Notes under the pieces: generated by a model
What the model saw: only the letters and a program-made list of their open reading frames with translations
The model's database searches: none
Told to the model about the DNA's origin: nothing
Source of the DNA: CAYMEV01 sp964431655 [NCBI: uncultured bacterium]
Lineage (GTDB): Bacteria; CAYMEV01
Direction: 5' to 3'
NCBI GenBank assembly: GCA_964431655.1
Contig: CAYSKJ010000148.1
Span: 1-7,594 of the forward strand
DNA length: 7,594 nucleotides
Translations under genes and position numbers: made by a program
Shown here: positions 1-5,865 of the stretch, one piece after another
Layout of the letters: each line of letters begins with the position of its first letter
How positions within the stretch are numbered: the first letter of the stretch is position 1

Positions 1-264
1 ATAGTCCCCCACCCTTACACTGATTGTAAGGTTACGGCTTCTGGAGCTTTTCTTCCCGTAGGAATCTCCGAAGCTGGCTGAAACTGACCAGTTCTCCGTA
101 TCGCTTACCCTGTATCCTATAAAGTAGGGCAGAACCTCTTCATTCTTCAGCAGTTCCATCTCCCTTGCTACTTCGTCCTCCAGGGCTTTTAAGAGCATAT
201 CCTCGGAAAAAGCCGATGCACAGAACATCACAAGGGCGAGAAATAATACGATAAGTTTCTTCAT
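1..264 (-). CDS. Exported TldD/PmbA-related protein, N-terminal fragment
   Basis: This frame is open for 88 codons from ATG at 264 to the left edge, so only the N-terminus is visible and the gene continues outside the window. It begins with a clear signal peptide: basic MKK, a hydrophobic stretch (residues 4-14), and an ASA|F-type cleavage site near residue 18. C15 does not sit in a good lipobox. The mature part has a charged amphipathic segment (LLKALEDEVAREMELLK), then a YFIGYRVSD...SVSASFG stretch and ends RNLTISVRVGDY. I recognise this order from the exported TldD/PmbA-related putative metallopeptidases of several diderm phyla, which are usually about 500-600 residues. The catalytic region is outside the window, so activity cannot be judged. 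A strong AGGAG six bases upstream of the ATG fixes the start; an overlapping ATG three bases upstream is out of frame. It lies 92 bp downstream of the preceding co-directional gene. The family call rests on pattern memory of the N-terminus only. Confidence 0.62.
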   Translation of the reverse strand, partial: MKKLIVLFLALVMFCASAFSEDMLLKALEDEVAREMELLKNEEVLPYFIGYRVSDTENWSVSASFGDSYGKKSSRSRNLTISVRVGDY

Positions 265-270
265 GCATAT

Positions 271-275
271 CTCCT
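271..275 (-). promoter_or_regulatory. Ribosome binding site of the TldD-like gene
   Basis: On the minus strand this reads AGGAG, six bases before the ATG at 264. It decides between two overlapping ATG codons and supports separate, efficient initiation of this gene. Confidence 0.7.
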
Positions 276-312
276 GATATTATTTTTGGTTTATGGTCTT
301 ATACGAATTTAT

Positions 313-354
313 AAAAAAATTGTTGCCTTCAGGCTCTCAGCAAAGAAAAGCCTG
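313..354 (-). terminator. Possible weak hairpin terminator after the conserved hypothetical gene
   Basis: Just downstream of the stop at 357, the minus strand can pair CAGGCT (354-349) with AGCCTG (335-330) across a 13-base loop. Seven T residues follow at 319-313. The T run starts about ten bases after the stem, further than in a classical intrinsic terminator, and the stem is only six pairs. It may terminate part of the operon transcripts before the TldD-like gene, or mean nothing. Confidence 0.25.
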
Positions 355-356
355 TT

Positions 357-947
357 TCAGTCAAGAATTCTGAATTCCTCAACCCAGATAACCTCGCAGG
401 AACCTCCGCCTGTATCATTCCTGGTGAGGGAGCTCTTCCATCTCCATCCATCCCCCGCCTCCACATATACCAGATATCCTTTCAGCTCAACTGTATTGCC
501 CTTTTTTACCCTTCCCAGCTCTTTTTCTATATCTTCATCATCTGTGAGCATATGCATATTTGCGCTGTGGGTCTCTATATCCTTTCTCGGTATGGGAAAA
601 TGCTTTGTTTTCCAGTAATACCACCGGTTCTTCTGGCTTATTTCTATCTCGTCAAGAACCCTTGAATCACTCATGGGCCCCCATCCCATTGCAAGGTCAT
701 ATCTGGAAAGGTCTTTTTCCCTTCCGCTCCTGTATTTCTTCTTGCTCAAAACCCTTGCCTTAATATGAAACTCAGCCAGCTTGTCAACCCTGTATTCACC
801 GGTAGTAAAGGATTCGCGCTTTTTAAGGTTTAACTGAATCGGCTCTTCAGGGGCAAGTATCCCGGCTTCCCTTTCAATCGAGGGCTGTCCCTGAAAAAAA
901 AGGAAATAAAATGCTGCTAAAATGATCAGTACAATTACATATTTCAT
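357..947 (-). CDS. Conserved membrane-anchored protein of unknown function
   Basis: This is a 196-residue protein with one hydrophobic N-terminal segment (residues about 3-19) that is either an uncleaved anchor or a signal peptide. The remainder is probably periplasmic. Conserved-looking blocks are YDLAMGWGPMSD (83-94), IEISQKNRWYYW (101-112), ETHSANMHM (125-133), VELKGYLVYVEA (153-164) and SSLTRNDTGGGSCEVIWVE (172-190). I remember the combination GWGPMSD, SANMH and a C-terminal GYLV...W.WKSSLTR.D.G.G.CE..WV from uncharacterised proteins widespread in proteobacteria and other diderms; no function is known to me. The start overlaps the wecB stop as ATGA (947-944), so translation is probably coupled; an AGGAG lies 11 bases upstream inside wecB, rather far. 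Co-transcription with polysaccharide genes suggests, but does not prove, a cell-envelope role. Confidence 0.85.
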   Translation of the reverse strand: MKYVIVLIILAAFYFLFFQGQPSIEREAGILAPEEPIQLNLKKRESFTTGEYRVDKLAEFHIKARVLSKKKYRSGREKDLSRYDLAMGWGPMSDSRVLDEIEISQKNRWYYWKTKHFPIPRKDIETHSANMHMLTDDEDIEKELGRVKKGNTVELKGYLVYVEAGDGWRWKSSLTRNDTGGGSCEVIWVEEFRILD

Positions 948-2065
948 TTTACATAGATCTCCTGCATTATTTTTCGTATTTTTATGGACGCGGTACCGTC
1001 CCCGTATGGGTTTACAGCCCTGGACATCCTCCGGTAATGCTCTTCATCGTGCAGAAGAGCATAAAGGCCTTTTTTTATATTTTCCCTGTTATTGCCTACC
1101 AGCTGAGCAACCCCTGCCCTTACTCCCTCCATTCTTTCTGTGACATTTCTCATCACCAGTACAGGCTTACCCAGGGCAGGAGCCTCCTCCTGTATGCCCC
1201 CCGAATCTGTAAGGACAATATGGCACCTGTTCATCAGGTATATAAGGTAGGGATAGTCCAGAGGCTCTATGAGGTGAACATTCTCTATGCCACCCAGTAT
1301 GGTTTTCACAGGAGTTCTTACATTGGGATTCAGGTGCACGGGATATACAAATTCCACATCCTCTTTTAAGGCTGTATCCCGTATGGCATTGCACATGTCC
1401 TCAAAGGGCTTGCCGAAACTCTCACGGCGGTGTCCTGTAACAAGGATAATCCTCTTTGAAAAATCCACTGTGCGAAAAAATTCCCCATAAAACTTCTCAT
1501 TTTCACTGATTATCCTCAGTCCTTCAAAAAGGGCATCTATAACGGTATTCCCAACCAGGTAAACATTCTTTCTTATGCCCTCTTTCTTTAAGTTATCAAC
1601 GGCCTCCTTTGTCGGGGCGAAATGCAGGTCGGCTATGTGCCCCGTAAGGGTGCGGTTCATCTCCTCGGGAAAGGGTGAGTACTTGAATCGGCTCCGCAGT
1701 CCGGCTTCAATATGCACAACCCTTATCTTTTCATAATACCCGGCCAGGGCTCCGGCAAAAGTAGTGGTGGTATCACCCTGAACAATTATAATATCCGGCA
1801 GGTATTCAGCAAATACACTTTTAATGCCTTCAAGGCACTTTACTGTTATATCAGAGAGGCTCTGGTTATCCCTCATAATATCAAGGTCATAATCAGCCCT
1901 GACCCGGAAAAATTCAAGGACCTGGTCAAGCATTCCCCTGTGCTGGGCGGTTATACATACCCGGACGTCAAAGCCCTCGCTTTTTTCGAGTTCCCTTACA
2001 AGAGGGGCAAGCTTAATGGCCTCTGGCCTTGTACCGAAAATGAAAAGGGTTTTCAACTTAAGCAT
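944..2065 (-). CDS. wecB: UDP-N-acetylglucosamine 2-epimerase (non-hydrolysing)
   Basis: The enzyme interconverts UDP-GlcNAc and UDP-ManNAc in the cytoplasm, supplying ManNAc (or ManNAcA after oxidation) for surface polysaccharide. At 373 residues it has normal full length. Family landmarks are all present: GTRPEAIKLAPLV (11-23), QGDTTTT (96-102), HIEAGLRS (118-125), FPEEMNR (132-138), TGHRRESFG (210-218), P.HLNPNVR (242-250) and LTDSGGIQEEAPALGKPVL (285-303). D98, E120, E134 and H212 match the residues known to matter in E. coli WecB (D95, E117, E131, H213). It starts 9 bp after the stop of the glycosylphosphotransferase gene, with GAGG seven bases before the ATG, and its stop overlaps the next gene by four bases, so the three form one operon. 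The EEAPALGKPVLVMRNVTER ending supports the non-hydrolysing type, not NeuC-like hydrolysing enzymes. Confidence 0.95.
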   Translation of the reverse strand: MLKLKTLFIFGTRPEAIKLAPLVRELEKSEGFDVRVCITAQHRGMLDQVLEFFRVRADYDLDIMRDNQSLSDITVKCLEGIKSVFAEYLPDIIIVQGDTTTTFAGALAGYYEKIRVVHIEAGLRSRFKYSPFPEEMNRTLTGHIADLHFAPTKEAVDNLKKEGIRKNVYLVGNTVIDALFEGLRIISENEKFYGEFFRTVDFSKRIILVTGHRRESFGKPFEDMCNAIRDTALKEDVEFVYPVHLNPNVRTPVKTILGGIENVHLIEPLDYPYLIYLMNRCHIVLTDSGGIQEEAPALGKPVLVMRNVTERMEGVRAGVAQLVGNNRENIKKGLYALLHDEEHYRRMSRAVNPYGDGTASIKIRKIMQEIYVK

Positions 2066-2074
2066 GTGTCTGCC

Positions 2075-3445
2075 TCAAAAAGCATTCTGCCATGACTTTC
2101 TGGAAAATATTGTAAGCAGAATTATCTTTAAATCAAGCCAAAAATTCCAATTATTTATATACCACAGGTCGCACTCCACCCTGTTTATCCTTTTCTCCTG
2201 GGTATCAGTCGGCCCTCTCCAGCCGTTGACCTGGGCCCAGCCTGTAATTCCTGGTTTGACATAATACCTGAGCATATAGTATTTGACCCTGTCCTGGAAT
2301 ATTTTGTCCAGTTCCGCCCTGTGAGGCCTTGGACCCACAACGCTCATATCGCCCCTGAGTACATTATAGAACTGGGGAAGCTCGTCAAGGTTCAGCTTTC
2401 TCAGCATCCGTCCGAAGGGAAAAACCCTTTCATCACACTTTCTTACCGGCCCTGCAGGGCTTTCATCCGCATGAATCATCGTCCGGAACTTGTAAAGCCT
2501 GAACCGGCCTCCCTGGCTTTTTGTCCTCTCAGGCCTGTAGAACACAGGGCCCGGGGAGACAGTCTTTATAATAAGGGCTATCAGCAGAAACAGGGGAAAC
2601 AGAATAATAAGGCAGACGAGGGAGAAAATTATGTCAAATAGCCTTTTTTTTAAGGCATTTCTGTAGCTGTCCAGTGGAGTCCCCCTTATATAGGCTACCG
2701 GTATTCTGCCGATATGCCTTATTTTTGAAATATCGCCGGCTGGAACAGGATTGAAGGCAATCCTGACCCTGACTCCATAAAAATCAGCCATTTCAACCAG
2801 ACTGCCTATGGCTTCTGTCTTATCCGAAGAAAGGGCAATAATTATCTCATCGGCATTGCATCTCTCTATCTCTCTCTTTGCATCAAAGATACCCCCTGTC
2901 ACATCCGGCCCTCCCCTGTCATCCAGGAACCCGCAGAAATTGCAGGGGGCCTGGAACCGGCCGGCTTCCAGCCCTGCTTTTATCTCACGCCCTGCCTCTC
3001 CTGCACCTGCGATGAGGATATTGTTCCTTTTCATCCTGCCCTTGACAATCCTCCAGACGTAATTCCGGGCAAGGATGTAAAACCCGGACTGAAGGAAAAA
3101 GAAGAGAGCTACTGTTCCGTAAACAGCAATCCTGGAAAGCTTCAGCTCCTTGGCGGAAAAAGCCAGCATAGACAGTGTCACGGTAAGCAGAAAAACTTTC
3201 ACGGTATTCACAGCCAGATTATGCAAAAGACCCTCATGGTCCCCACCTGTCAGCCGGTTTCCAGTCATAATGCAGAAAAGCCAGGTAAGGTTCATGAACA
3301 GCCCCAGCAGGAAATAACTCCTGCCGAAGGAAAGAAGGCTGCCATGGCCCTTTACGGCTATAACCATGAATAAAAAAGAGGCGTTCAGCAGAAAAAAATC
3401 TACTGAAGACATGGCAAAAAGATAATAAAAGAGGCCTTTCTGCAT
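2075..3445 (-). CDS. Undecaprenyl-phosphate sugar-1-phosphate transferase (WcaJ-type initiating enzyme)
   Basis: This polyisoprenyl-phosphate hexose-1-phosphate transferase loads the first sugar phosphate onto undecaprenyl phosphate at the inner membrane, starting repeat-unit synthesis. The 456 residues show the long architecture: four hydrophobic segments (about 5-32, 43-61, 78-98, 104-126), a Rossmann-like domain starting NILIAGAGEAGREIK (142-156), a re-entrant/membrane helix (about 270-295), and the C-terminal catalytic domain. The latter includes KRLFDIIFS (267-275), GPVFYRPER (299-307), YKFRTM (318-323), LNLDELPQFYNVLRGDMSVV (351-370) with the D-E pair, GPRPH, and KPGITGWAQVNGWRGPTDT (397-415). 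The last motif plus VECDLWYINNW suggests the glucose-type WcaJ branch, but sugar specificity cannot be read safely. The usual FFRQ/YRQ is YRP here. No convincing Shine-Dalgarno precedes the ATG. It heads the leftward operon with wecB 9 bp downstream. Confidence 0.92.
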   Translation of the reverse strand: MQKGLFYYLFAMSSVDFFLLNASFLFMVIAVKGHGSLLSFGRSYFLLGLFMNLTWLFCIMTGNRLTGGDHEGLLHNLAVNTVKVFLLTVTLSMLAFSAKELKLSRIAVYGTVALFFFLQSGFYILARNYVWRIVKGRMKRNNILIAGAGEAGREIKAGLEAGRFQAPCNFCGFLDDRGGPDVTGGIFDAKREIERCNADEIIIALSSDKTEAIGSLVEMADFYGVRVRIAFNPVPAGDISKIRHIGRIPVAYIRGTPLDSYRNALKKRLFDIIFSLVCLIILFPLFLLIALIIKTVSPGPVFYRPERTKSQGGRFRLYKFRTMIHADESPAGPVRKCDERVFPFGRMLRKLNLDELPQFYNVLRGDMSVVGPRPHRAELDKIFQDRVKYYMLRYYVKPGITGWAQVNGWRGPTDTQEKRINRVECDLWYINNWNFWLDLKIILLTIFSRKSWQNAF

Positions 3446-3520
3446 GATTAAAGTATATAACAGCTCTGGTTAAAATCAATTAAATTGATTTAATCCCTGT
3501 TTTGTATACCATGGATAATT
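3446..3520. promoter_or_regulatory. Divergent promoter region with a perfect AT-rich palindrome
   Basis: These 75 bases separate two outward-transcribed genes and must carry both start signals unless longer transcripts exist. Centred at 3482 is a perfect 9-bp inverted repeat, AAATCAATT (3473-3481) and AATTGATTT (3483-3491), with one central base. Each arm contains TTGATT on one strand, resembling a -35 element facing outward. Possible -10 boxes (TATATA near 3459-3454 on the minus strand, TATACC at 3505-3510 on the plus strand) sit only about 14 bases away, so the promoter assignment is weak. The palindrome could be a regulator site controlling both genes, which is inference. Confidence 0.4.
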
Positions 3521-4525
3521 ATGAGAATGTTTATAGACTTTAATCACCCCGCCCATATACATCTTTTCAAAAATATGATCAGGGAGCTTTCACAAAAGGG
3601 GCATACCTTCCTTTTATCTGCAAGGGACAGGGAGTGTTCCTTTGATCTGCTTGACTCTTACGGCTTTGACTATATAAAAAGGAAGGGCTACCGGGGAATT
3701 AAGAAACTTCCCGGTATTGCTGCAATAAATTACTTCCTCATCAAAATAGCCGGCAACTTTAAGCCCGACATACTCATAGGCGGTGTCGGAAATGCATATA
3801 TAGCCCACACGGCAGTGCTCCTCGGCAGGCCTTCCTATATCTTTGACGATACTGAATATTCCAGGCTCCAGAACCTCATGACCTTCCCCTTTGCAAAAAG
3901 GATTATCACGCCCTCCTGCTTCACGCTTAACCTCGGGAAAAAGCAGATCAGGCACAAAAGCTATCATGAACTGGCCTACCTGCACCCTGACCGCTTCAGC
4001 CCGGAAGAATCAGTGCTGAAGCAGGCAGGGGCAAAGCCTCCCTTCGCAGTACTAAGATTCGTCGACCTTCAGGCAAGCCACGAGCTGATGGACCGGGGCA
4101 TAAAGGACAAGACAGGCCTTGTCCAGGAACTGTCCCGGCACATGCAGGTATTTATATCTTCAGAAACAAGCCTTCCCCCAAGCCTCGAAGGATACAGAAT
4201 CAGGCTCCACCCCTCAAAACTTCATGATCTCCTTGCCCATGCATCCCTCTATATAGGAGAAAGCGCCACCATGGCCTCGGAATCAGCAGTGCTGGGAATA
4301 CCCTCCATCCTTGTATCCAATTCAACCCGTGGCTATATAAGGGACCTTGAAGGCTACGGCCTGGTCCATCACGTGCCGGACTGCAGTAAAGCCCTTGATC
4401 TGGCCTTGAAATTGCTCAGTAACAAAAGTACAGGGGAGCTGTACCAGGAAAAAAGACAGAAGATGCTTAGGGACAAAATTGATCTGACCTCATGGATGGT
4501 TGATTTTTTCTCTTCATTAAAATAG
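3521..4525 (+). CDS. DUF354 family protein (GT-B-like, polysaccharide locus)
   Basis: This 334-residue cytoplasmic protein opens with MRMFIDFNHPAHIHLFKNMI, the typical start of DUF354 proteins, whose N-terminal lobe resembles UDP-GlcNAc 2-epimerases and MurG-type GT-B enzymes. Other blocks are GHTFLLSARDRE (27-38), KPDILIGGVGNAYIAH (81-96), GRPSYIFDDTEYS (102-114) and, in the C-terminal lobe, YIGESATMASESAVLGIPSI, the position where GT-B enzymes contact a nucleotide sugar. The family occurs in archaeal and bacterial surface-polysaccharide loci; its exact reaction is not established as far as I know, so a glycosyltransferase or sugar-nucleotide role is inference. The start is weakly marked: no clear Shine-Dalgarno, and ATG at 3527 is an alternative. 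It is transcribed divergently from the WcaJ-type gene. Its TAG (4523-4525) abuts the recognisable end of the IS21 transposase remnant, so its last residues may have been shaped by that junction. Confidence 0.85.
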   Translation: MRMFIDFNHPAHIHLFKNMIRELSQKGHTFLLSARDRECSFDLLDSYGFDYIKRKGYRGIKKLPGIAAINYFLIKIAGNFKPDILIGGVGNAYIAHTAVLLGRPSYIFDDTEYSRLQNLMTFPFAKRIITPSCFTLNLGKKQIRHKSYHELAYLHPDRFSPEESVLKQAGAKPPFAVLRFVDLQASHELMDRGIKDKTGLVQELSRHMQVFISSETSLPPSLEGYRIRLHPSKLHDLLAHASLYIGESATMASESAVLGIPSILVSNSTRGYIRDLEGYGLVHHVPDCSKALDLALKLLSNKSTGELYQEKRQKMLRDKIDLTSWMVDFFSSLK

Positions 4526-5359
4526 CACGGCGGTTCATCCATTTTACCAGTCTCTCCTGCGCCTTTTCTATACTTGAAAATTATCTTACACTTAGAATGT
4601 TATTCTTTATATACTGGATTGCGTTTTCTATTTTCCCTTTGCTTTCAGGATCATTCTTGCGGCAGACATACATCCTCATCCCCATTTCTTCTATAAAATA
4701 CTTAACTTTTTCTGTATATATGATATCCCCTTTGTTCTCACTTACCACCATGGTCTTGTCCTGATCTGTCACAATTTCTCCTGGAATGCCTGCAATGTGC
4801 TCAAAGCAGTCCAGCAAATGGTTTATCAGATCCATAGATGTAAAGGCCCGTTCCTGCAATGCATAGTATTTATAACGACTCACAGAAAGGACTGCTGCAA
4901 AAATATATAGTTTCATTCCGCATCTGGTCCGATATTCCCCGAAATCAATCTGTATCTGTCTCCCATGAGGGGGGTCACACACAGGATAGTACCCTCGTGT
5001 ATTTATATTATACCTGAGCTGATCAGTCTCGGTCAGATACCTGATATAATTGCGCAAACTCCTCTCTGCGACCGGAAGTGGGCCAGATATCTCCTCAAGG
5101 TAATCATACACGGCAGATTTCTCAAGCTTCCTGAAGTCATTAAACTTATATACTTCAAGAATATCCTCTTTGTAGGGTTCAAATATCTTGTTACGGAACT
5201 GCGCATTCCTTACATACCGAATGCAACTCTTCTCCGGGATATCATATAATACCTGGAGACTGTCCTCCTGTTTAATCCGGTCTCTCTGATGATTTCTGCT
5301 TTGGTAAACCCTTGCTTCTTAAAATGCTGTATCTTCCTGTCCATATTCCTTTTGACCAT
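4526..5359 (-). pseudogene. istA: istA-like transposase (IS21 family), frameshifted and truncated
   Basis: The N-terminal helix-turn-helix is read from ATG at 5359 (MVKRNMDRKI..., with KAEIIRETGLNRRTVSRYY), seven bases after AAAGGA. That frame stops at 5212-5210. The protein continues in another frame from about 5246 (YDIPEKSCIRYVRNAQF...) through GTG at 5111. The two join smoothly if an extra AT in TATTATATGATATC near 5245 is removed. The catalytic core is present: D in QIDFGE, D in IVTDQDKT, E in SKGKIENA (residues 56, 116 and 162 counted from the GTG). An in-frame TAA (4583-4581) follows NNILSVR; the same frame then continues FSSIEKAQERLVKWMNRRA, typical of IstA, until 4526 where similarity ends. 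So it carries one frameshift, one nonsense codon and a lost C-terminus. The middle open frame 5111-4581 could be mistaken for a complete gene. It converges on the DUF354 gene. Confidence 0.85.
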
Positions 5360-5366
5360 TTTTCAG

Positions 5367-5372
5367 TCCTTT
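5367..5372 (-). promoter_or_regulatory. Ribosome binding site of the istA remnant
   Basis: The minus strand reads AAAGGA, seven bases before ATG 5359. It supports that ATG, which begins the helix-turn-helix segment, as the original istA start. Confidence 0.5.
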
Positions 5373-5426
5373 CATTATGGTATTGAATATGATCCATATT
5401 ATTATGGAGAGCGGATATTTCCAAAA

Positions 5427-5468
5427 GGTGCATTTCTATTTTCCACCATTGGTGCATTTTAGTTTACC
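5427..5468 (-). repeat. Tandem terminal motifs of the IS21-family element
   Basis: Two 18-bp units on the minus strand, GGTAAACTAAAATGCACC (5468-5451) and GGAAAATAGAAATGCACC (5444-5427), match at 14 of 18 positions and repeat with a 24-bp period. IS21-family ends are known to carry such short internal repeats, taken as transposase binding sites. Their position just inside the putative TG end fits that role. Confidence 0.65.
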
Positions 5469-5605
5469 ATTTGCATTTGTATCAGGTATGGGCTGTTTTC
5501 GGTACCTGATCCTTCAGGTTCAATAGCTGTCTCTGCATGCATCATAGTTCCACAAATCAACATAGTGCCGAATAGCAGACTTAATAATTTGAATTTTGTC
5601 CTCAT
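5459..5605 (-). pseudogene. Secreted protein N-terminus, interrupted by the IS21-family element
   Basis: A 48-codon frame runs from ATG at 5605 to a TAA at 5461-5459 that lies inside the IS terminal motif. It has a very strong GAGGAGGAGGGG ribosome binding site (5624-5613, seven bases upstream) and a classical signal peptide: MRTKFK, a hydrophobic core LLSLLFGTMLICGTMM, and the cleavage site HAE near residue 24. The mature start is ETAIEPEGSGTENSPYLIQM. The pattern GSGTE..PYLI is one I know from the first lines of large secreted, repeat-containing proteins (GLUG-motif and related), but too little remains to name the family. Host-derived sequence ends at about 5470; the last residues (VN) and the stop come from the IS. 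The rest of the gene is not visible on the other side of the element, so it was lost in a deletion or rearrangement. Confidence 0.7.
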
Positions 5606-5865
5606 ATTTTATCCCCTCCTCCTCAAAAGTTTTTGTGCTTTTACATCAGTACTATTATTAACTATAAAACTCTTAACAAAAAATCAAGAGGGGGTGCTGC
5701 GATAAATAGTGTATCTTTGCAAAATCTGCCTTATTGCTGTCTGCAACTGTTTCTCATAATCATATCCTATTATCTATCTACAATGTTCACAATGTTCAGG
5801 AGTGAAATCAAAATTAGCAGCTATGGATTATAGTTATTTTTTTTATTTATTTTGAAAGTTAGATA
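5606..5865. other. Intergenic region with putative promoter and a short tandem repeat
   Basis: These 260 A+T-rich bases contain no gene I can support. On the minus strand, TTGATT (5687-5682) and TATAGT (5666-5661) with a 15-bp spacer could be the promoter of the disrupted secreted-protein gene. They overlap a small inverted repeat CTCTT/AAGAG (5670-5674 and 5686-5690). A perfect direct repeat of CAATGTTCA lies at 5781-5798. No clear terminator for the leftward gene ending at 5866 is seen. Confidence 0.35.
5781..5798. repeat. Perfect 9-bp tandem direct repeat
   Basis: CAATGTTCA occurs twice back to back. It could be a regulator half-site pair or a chance duplication; nothing else identifies it. 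Confidence 0.45.

Larger units (their letters stand above)
4526..5469 (-). mobile_element. Truncated IS21-family insertion sequence
   Basis: The segment holds a broken istA and one presumed outer end. On the minus strand the element would begin TGGTAAACTAAAATGCACC at 5469, with the 5'-TG typical of IS21-family ends, followed by a second copy of the terminal motif 24 bases inside. The other end is missing: transposase similarity stops at about 4526, directly beside the stop of the DUF354 gene, and there is no istB ATPase gene. The element cannot move on its own. Target duplication cannot be tested because one end is lost. The 5469 boundary is inferred from the TG rule, the repeats, and the disrupted secreted-protein gene outside it. 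Confidence 0.75.

Noticed and set aside
1712-2095. Plus-strand open frame of 127 codons opposite wecB
   Set aside because: It is antisense to the start of wecB, whose motifs are fully conserved, and the product has no recognisable features.
3614-3985. Minus-strand open frame of 123 codons opposite the DUF354 gene
   Set aside because: It is a shadow of a conserved coding sequence on the plus strand, with no start signal and no protein-like features.
5272-5457. Open frame of 61 codons on the minus strand near the IS end
   Set aside because: It reads through the IS terminal motifs and the helix-turn-helix segment in the wrong frame. The istA start at 5359, with its ribosome binding site and transposase-like residues, explains this DNA better.
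5781-5798. Possible CRISPR or iteron array at the CAATGTTCA repeat
   Set aside because: There are only two units with no spacer and no further copies nearby, and no replication or Cas gene is present.
5633-5833. Plus-strand open frame of 66 codons in the intergenic region
   Set aside because: No ribosome binding site and no recognisable residues; it covers the likely promoter of the truncated secreted-protein gene.
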